Below are positions 57,571 to 64,000 of a DNA stretch of 64,000 bases, piece by piece. The notes beneath the pieces were generated by a model. That model was not told the DNA's origin. It ran no database searches and saw only the letters and a list, made by a program, of their open reading frames with translations. Both the position numbers and the translations under genes were made by a program. Origin of the DNA: Paragordius varius (taxonomy: Eukaryota > Nematomorpha); assembly GCA_964247055.1 (NCBI GenBank), contig OZ176057.1, positions 1,550,001-1,614,000 on the forward strand, written 5' to 3'. Within the stretch, counting starts at the first letter, position 1. Each line of letters opens with the position of its first letter.

Positions 57571-59755
57571 ATGTGGACCACAACAACTACTGGCAAATGG
57601 CAATTTTTGTTGATTGCAGCTGTGTTTGTGAATGTGTGCGTTTTTTCTTTCTCAGCTGATCTCGATCAGCTGACTGAAACATCCAATAATTGTGACAACA
57701 CTTGCAAAAACTTTTTAACCGGTAACTCTAATGATGAAAAACGTGTGGTAAAAATATATTTATTTGTATGGATATAAAAATTCAATTGATTTATACTTTT
57801 GTGATTAGCTAAGTTTTTTTAACTGATTTATAATTAAATCTTTATATTTATTTTTTAATTATTATATAATTAATTAAATAAAGCAAATTTTATAGATTTT
57901 TTTACATCAATGGCAAATTAACTGATATTTTTATCCAATTAGCAATTTTAAAATTTAGGGATTATACGTGAATGACAATACAAGATTTGTTAATAATATA
58001 TTCATACATTTTCCAAATTAATTCTTGAATTAGCAATTTTGTTTATTTGTTTATATAAACCTCTATTGAAAAATAAATGTTCATTTTTTAGTTTAATAAA
58101 AAATTACAATTTTATAAGGTTTATTTCATAGGGGATAAATTTTTTAAAAACTTTATTTATCACATTTTTTTTGCAGAATGATCAATCCATATGTTTGAAA
58201 CATTGTAAAGGCGAAAATGTACCAAAAAAATCAGGAGATTGTCTTGAACGTAATAAAAAATTTTTCAGTTAAAATATATTTATAATTTTTATTTTAATCA
58301 AAATATATATTTTGCTTTTTATAATTACTTTCTTTTATATGATCTTACCATTTATAAATTATTTTTTAATTATAACCATTTTTATTTATATTTTTTTATT
58401 ATTCAAATATTTTTACAGATTGCAAAAATTTGTACGGATTAATGCATCAACGTTATGCTTGTAATAAAGGCTGTAATCATGCATTCACGGCATCAGCTGA
58501 GCCGAAACAGGTGATTTGTCAGATTTTACTATTTTGTTTGATTTAAAACATTTTTAAAATATATTAAATACTTTATTATATTTTTAATTTTTTTTCTTTA
58601 AGTGTATACTTTGGGTTTAGAAGGTTAAAAAAATTAAAAATAATTTTCAATTTTTCAACATTTTTAAATAATTTTAAAAAAAATTTTTATTTTTTATTTT
58701 TTTTAACAGAAAAATGGTTTTACTTTTCCTTTATTCAACATATTTTTTGGGGATGGAAAACCGGAATCACCAATTCAAAATCACCACGCTATGGAAAGCC
58801 AAACAGATGATTTATTTGCTGTAATTTAGTTATAATTTTTTTTTTAATATTACAAAATTTTTTATTTCTATATTTTTAGTTCAGAAATTTACATTTTTTT
58901 TTTAAATTTTTATTTTTACATTTAATTTTAATAATACATAACTTATCTTGAATCATTATTTAATAATTATATTTACATTAAATAAATTAAAATATTTCCT
59001 TTTTAATTATTATTATTTTAGCCGTTGGATTCTTTTGATTCAATCTTCAATCACATGAATCGGCAAATGGAAAACATGATGAAAAGTTTTCATTTTTTTT
59101 TCATATTTTTCAAAAAATGTTCAATAAAGTTTTATAATAAAATTACATTTTTTTTAATTTTAAATTTTTTTATATTTTTTTAAGTTTTATAATTTGACAT
59201 TTTTTTAGATATGTTTTCATTTCGACCAAGCAATATATTCACTTCAAGCGTTGCTAAAAAGGGAACACCTGATTCTCATTTGCACAAATCAGCTGATTTA
59301 TCCGATTTTGATGATAATAAGAATATGACTACTGGTATAATGAAATATTTCATTAATATTTCTAACTTTTTAAATATCTATTAAATAGATTTGAATTATC
59401 AGCTTGGTATTACGTAATTTTTATTTTTTTTTAAATATTTTTATTTATCATGGTTATTTATTAATAAAACCTTTTATACCTCATCACACCCTTGAACATT
59501 TGCAGTTATTTAATAAAGCAAAAATAGTTTTTCATTTTAAAATGACAATATTATATAATATGCCACAAAGAAATAATTTATAATTTAAGTATAAATATTG
59601 CTACAAAGTTATTAATTGTTGCCACAAATAGCAAATACAACAAAGGGGGCAGTATTATTGGCTTGTAATTATTTTTTCACTTTTTACTCTATTATGAGCC
59701 ATTAATAATTCTATTTCCTGTGCATATGCTGTTTGGTAATTAATATCTTTTTTAG

Positions 59756-59808
<53 letters not shown>

Positions 59809-61776
59809 TAATATTGTCTTTTAATAATTGATGATGAGTTTTTCGTAGCCCGAAAATACGTAGAGTATTTTTAGGGTAAATTTGAATTGTTTGAGGGCTT
59901 TGTGATTTTTTAAGGGTTATTAAATTGTTGAAGAGTGAATTTGATTTGCATTGTAAATGGTATTTATATGTTTTAATTTTTTGTAAATATTATTTTTTAT
60001 AATACAGATACTAATAAAACATCAACTTGGCGCATAAAACTATTTTTCTTTCCATCTGTTAATCACCTGTTTTCGCGGCCTCTTATACCCGATGTTTCAC
60101 AACCAATTGAAACGCATCCAAAAGTTATTCATTCGCAAAAAACAGCTGATGAAGGTTTATAAAATAAATAAATATATTCGATTAGTGATAAATTATAAGC
60201 TAAACGATATAATTTTTAAATCATGGATGATTAAAACAACAAATAATTGTTGTTGATAAAAATTTTAATTTTTTTTATTTGATTTAAAAATTACAATTAT
60301 TAAAATAATGTATATATATATATTATTTGTTTATAATTGTAATTTAATAGAGTTTTTATAAAAAAAATGTCATATAAAAAATATCCCTTTTCTTAGATTC
60401 TAAAAATCATTGGGTTCCAGTCGGTTCACCTATGCCATCTGATTTATTGATCCAGGACAAACCATCTGATTGTATATATATATATATAAAATAATTTTAT
60501 TTAGTATATAAATCATAAATTTATAATGATTTGATAAAATATTATTCATTTATTTAAAAAAATTATATATTTTGACAAAAGAATTTTTTATCATAATGTA
60601 ATTACAACTCTTTATATGTCGGTTTTGGATTAAAAAGAATTATTTTTTTTTCTATTATTTAAAGAATTCAAATATTTTTTATTTTTATATATTATTTAAA
60701 GAAATTTAAATATCAGTAAAATATTATATTAACATATTTGTAGCAGCTGATGTGTGGTGGAAAAAGGGGGATGATAATGTTAAACAAACTAGTTATGTTC
60801 CAGATTGGCTTTTAAGCGCCAGCCAACGATTCCGAACAATTTTTGGTTTTTTTGAAATGATTAATAATAATTATGTTTATTGTATAAAAAATATTTAAAG
60901 TTTTTTTTTACCTAAAATAAACTTTGTAATTTTATTAATTAACGTTATATTTTTTTGAATTTTTTGCATGTAATATAAATTTCAAAATATATTAAAGTTT
61001 TGCACAAAGAAATTGATCATAATATATATATATATAAATTTAGATTTTGTTTTTACAGTATTATTATTTTCTTGTTTTGAAACTTGACAAAATAGATAAC
61101 GTACCTTGTTGGTTCATTATAGCGAGTTGTGTTTTGCTATTTTTAATTTTGGTTACTTGGGCAACGTATCACGTGATCTTGGATCGGAAGACAGATGGCG
61201 CCAAAAATAAAAAGGTACTTTATTTGCATTTTTTACACAATTATTGTATTGGCAGTTTTAAATATTGTAAAAAAAAATCAAACTTAATTTCTTTGATTTT
61301 AATATTATTTTGAATATTATTGTAATTAAATAAATTTTTACTAATTTACATATTTATGTATTATTTTGCAACTAAAATACAATAGTTTATATTATATTAT
61401 AAAGACTCAAATACAGTATCGTATTTTTTTTAGTTAAAAAATTTGTTTTTCCATAATCATATTTTTAAATAAGATTGATGCTTTTTTTATAATTAATTGA
61501 TTGTTTGATTAATCATATAATTTTTAAAATATTTTTAAATTACTTTAAATTTTTAAGTTCTCTGATGAGTTGTGGTTTAATGGCCCCAAATCAGCTGATA
61601 GCGCTCCCATAATATATACCATGGGGCCAAAAGAATGCGAAGCCATAATGTCAGCTGTTGACGAACAGCTGATTACGAATTCTGGCACCGCGGATGACGT
61701 CATTATAACTCGTGGGGGCAATGGTGCTGCTACAACAGTTGATGAGAAGAAACCATCAGCTGTTTTGAAAGTTTGA
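57571..61776 (+). CDS. TMEM59-like type I membrane glycoprotein, 11 exons
   Basis: Exons: 57571-57747, 58177-58249, 58419-58510, 58710-58820, 59022-59085, 59209-59334, 60008-60154, 60397-60471, 60744-60874, 61059-61214, 61558-61776. All are GT-AG with matching phases, giving about 456 residues. In order the protein has a signal peptide (WQFLLIAAVFVNVCVFSFSA), a Cys-rich lumenal region (CDNTCKNF, CLKHC, DCLEHCKNLYG, RYACNKGCNHAF), a long low-complexity spacer, STWRIKLFFF, a membrane helix (WFIIASCVLLFLILVTWATY) and a 90-residue cytosolic tail. Human TMEM59 (323 aa) has the same order, including a YACHLGCQ box and SSW..YL before the helix. TMEM59 is a Golgi/endosomal protein linked to glycosylation, Wnt-receptor clustering and ATG16L1. 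Length beyond the family norm comes from the spacer. The exon 9 donor (TAT|GTTTAT) is the weakest junction. Confidence 0.72.
59760..59808. repeat. TA microsatellite
   Basis: A pure (TA)n tract of about 49 bp in TMEM59-like intron 6. A right-end fragment of a family A MITE follows at about 59830-59960 (AGGGTAAATTTGAATTGT; end GTAAATGGTA). Confidence 0.9.
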
Positions 61777-62944
61777 AAAAATTTTTGAACACTAAAAAAT
61801 AACACCTGATTATTTTCACTTTTTAACCATATGTTAGCATAGTGGCACACATTCATAAACACATGTGACTATACATCTTTTTTATGAGATATTTCCGGTT
61901 AATGTAATAATATATATGTATATGTTAAAATCTGTAAAATTATAAAAAATTGATTAAATTTTATTCTATTTTTTCCAAAAATTAATTATATAAAGCTTTA
62001 TAATATAACTCTTATTATTCACTCATCTTTTTATTGTAAAATTATTCATATATTTAACCGAAATAAATATAAAGTACACCATAAAGTCAAAATTATGGAA
62101 AATCTTTAAATTTATTTTTTAGATATCATCGTTTTTCAAACCCTTTCTTCAATAACTTTACTCAAAAATTTATTTATAAAATAAAAAAATTAAATTTTAA
62201 ACCATTTTAAATAATCAATTTTAGTCTCCAGATTTACTATTCAATTGTTGTTACCTCAGCTCTGAAAACAATTTTTTATAAAAATGTTTGTTTTGATTAA
62301 ATATTATTTTTTTTTTCATTTTTTACGTTTGCTCATTTATTTATTTATACGTAGTGTTCTTTAATTAAATTTCACAGGAGAATATTAATAAAGAATATTT
62401 TAATTATATCAAAAATTTTTAATATTTTCATTTTATTCTAAAAATTATTTAAAATCTATAATTAATAATAATTAATGCACATTTAATTTAAAATTGGTAT
62501 TAAAGTATTATATGCTATTTTATTTATTGACAATGTTAAAGATTTATACAATAATGCATAAGTGATAAATGCTTGAAAATCAAATAACATAAAAATAATA
62601 TATTTTAAAAGGATATAAATATTATAAAAACCGTCGTAAATAATAATTATAAGGCAAAAAAGCAAGCAATTCATAATATTAAATTGTAAAAATATTTAAA
62701 ATTTGCAGTTTTTTTACAACATCATTCAAATTTTGTGAATCATTCAAAAAAAGTTAAATTTTCCCAACATTTCGATAAATATATAGCTTTTGCAAGATTT
62801 TGTTTATGGAAATCATAAAAGTCATGATACTATTATTTAAACATTCCAAAATTGTCAGAAAATCATCATAAAAATTTGCATTTTTTTTAGACAAACAAAA
62901 GCATTATAGAAGTTTTATAAAAATTATTGTGCATATTGCCGTTT
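61777..62944. other. Convergent intergenic region
   Basis: About 1.17 kb separates the TMEM59-like stop from the C4-like stop on the other strand. It is very A+T-rich. An AATAAA at 62062 could serve the TMEM59-like transcript. I see no coding exon or transposon family in it. Confidence 0.5.
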
Positions 62945-63206
62945 TTATCGCGTACACACGGCACAAGCAATCTCAGCCCCATCCGGATATTTGCGACAAG
63001 GCAAAGTTCCACACTTAACTTCAACGACGACAAGGACAGCTCCATCCTTATTGTTTTTGCCTTGGCCTGGAACGAGGTTAAGACCTCCCCCAGCCCGCCC
63101 AGTAGATTGGGCTTCTTCATCTACGCAAATGTACGAAGTACGAGTTTGCTTATCTAAACTGGCCATCAGGTAACCATTGTATTCATTGGTCCACCCGTCG
63201 GGACAT
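62945..63206 (-). CDS. Last exon of a short-chain-collagen-C4-like protein
   Basis: The exon begins after the acceptor ATGTTTAG and reads CPDGWTNEYNGYLMASL, then TSYICVDEEAQS, a VEVKCGTLPCRKYPDGAE block and AIACAVCTR-type ending (IACAVCTR), followed by TAA at 62945. This matches the C-terminal half of the domain found in proteins annotated short-chain collagen C4-like: W..EY.GYLM, Y.C.D..., a GG/N..GA.L..VE block, and C..LPC..Y..G.E..C.VC. That domain is secreted and disulfide-bonded; its function is unknown to me. The exon is phase 2 at its start, so upstream exons must exist beyond the right edge. G+C is much higher than in the surroundings. The GQGKNNKDGA stretch is longer than usual. Confidence 0.8.
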
Positions 63207-64000
63207 CTAAACATGTGCAGTAAATAAAAAAGTTTAGAAACTTGAGTGAATTATGCTAGAAGAGTTCAAAATAATTATTCAAAAAGGTGGAAGGAAATGA
63301 GAATTATGTACTGGTCATCAAACCTTAAGGACATCTAAACATGTGCAGTAAATAAAAAAGTTTAGAAACTTGAGTGAAAAATTATTTAGAAAGGTGGAAA
63401 GGAATTAATATTATGGAAAACACATAACCATTGTATTCATTGGTCCACCCGTCGGGACATCTAAACATGTGCAGTAAATAAAAAAGTTTAGAAACTTGAG
63501 TGAATTATGCTAGAAGAGTTCAAAATAATTATTCAAAAAGGTGGAAGGAAATGAGAATTATGTACTGGTCATCAAACCTTAAGGACATCTAAACATGTGC
63601 AGTAAATAAAAAAGTTTAGAAACTTGAGTGAAAAATTATTTAGAAAGGTGGAAAGGAATTAATATTATGGAAAACATAACCATTGTATTCATTGGTCCAC
63701 CCGTCGGGACATCTAAACATGTGCAGTAAATAAAAAAGTTTAGAAACTTGAGTGAAAAATCATTTAGAAAGGTGGATGGAAAGGAAATTAAAATTATGGT
63801 AAACTGGTCATCAAGTAACTATTGTATTCATTGGTCCACCCGTCGGGACATCTAAACATGTGCAGTAAATAAAAAAGTTTAGAAACTTGAGTGAAAAATT
63901 ATTTAGAAAGGAGAATGGAAAGGAAATGAAGATTATGGTAAACTGGTCATCAAGTAACCATTGTACTCATTGGTCCACCCGTCGGGACATCTAAACATGT
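63160..64000. repeat. Tandem array of ~130-bp units that includes the splice acceptor and exon start
   Basis: The segment GGACATCTAAACATGTGCAG, followed by TAAATAAAAAAGTTTAG and AAACTTGAGTGA, recurs at 63201, 63329, 63455, 63583, 63707, 63846 and 63985 (spacings 128, 126, 128, 124, 139, 139). Five units also keep the exon-derived CATTGGTCCACCCGTCG stretch; two have ATCAAACCTTAA in its place, giving a 254-bp higher-order pair. The array continues past the window edge. Confidence 0.92.

Noticed and set aside
61545-61862. Minus-strand 105-codon frame
   Set aside because: It lies opposite the last TMEM59-like exon, whose sense frame fits the phases of the upstream exons. The antisense protein resembles nothing.
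62927-63173. Two plus-strand frames over the C4-like exon
   Set aside because: The minus-strand frame matches a known domain with conserved Cys and Trp; the plus-strand frames are shadows in a GC-richer exon.
1-64000. tRNA, rRNA and conserved small-RNA genes
   Set aside because: I saw no tRNA A/B-box cloverleaf or rRNA signature by eye. A covariance-model scan would be needed to exclude divergent ones.

Overview
The window is animal (metazoan) nuclear DNA. It is extremely A+T-rich. Its genes are split by GT-AG introns that are packed with transposon debris, and no bacterial-style gene layout is present. The recognisable proteins (a gamma/delta-type sarcoglycan, a TMEM59-like membrane protein and a short-chain-collagen-C4-like domain) are metazoan families. 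I cannot name the species. The micro-exon gene recalls flatworm MEGs, whereas the C4-like domain is best known to me from cnidarians, sponges and molluscs.

Layout. (1) 0.4-13.5 kb, minus strand: a previously unlabelled gene, reconstructed here by hand. A signal-peptide exon is followed by at least twelve tiny exons (27-54 bp). All have lengths divisible by 3, all introns are in phase 1, and most exons encode Thr/Ser-rich mucin-like peptides with several N-glycosylation sequons. The gene appears to run off the left edge. (2) 13.5-25 kb: no gene; MITE-like elements and a dead RTE-type LINE at 19.8-21.4 kb. (3) 25.1-43.5 kb, plus strand: a seven-exon sarcoglycan gene, all exons phase-compatible, about 528 residues. 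Its large introns carry a decayed Tc1-like element, a hAT-like element that holds a nested DD34E transposon, and many MITEs. (4) 43.5-57.5 kb: repeats, a roughly 1 kb segmental duplication carrying two intact copies and one dead copy of an unrecognised two-exon gene (minus strand, 112 residues), and a satellite-like tandem array at 45.9-47.6 kb. (5) 57.6-61.8 kb, plus strand: an 11-exon TMEM59-like gene. (6) 62.9-64.0 kb, minus strand: the last exon of a short-chain-collagen-C4-like gene. Its splice acceptor and exon start lie inside a tandem array of about 130 bp units that continues off the right edge.

The non-genic DNA is dominated by a few inverted-repeat families. I call them A (CCATTTA ends with GAACAATTCAAATTCACCC repeats), B (CAGTAAAA...GGACAAAACG ends), C (AACACTTCGATTC ends), D (GATAGAAACGGTATAAAA ends), E (AACACTTCATTA..TTTTGGGGTAG ends), F (CAGTAGCATATGG ends) and G (hairpin with GGTTGCTTATTT). 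Family A appears related to the DD34E element at 36.2-38.7 kb. The neighbouring genes do not form an obvious pathway, although sarcoglycan, TMEM59 and the two secreted proteins all act at or beyond the secretory membrane. All gene models come from reading splice sites and frames by eye, with no transcript support.
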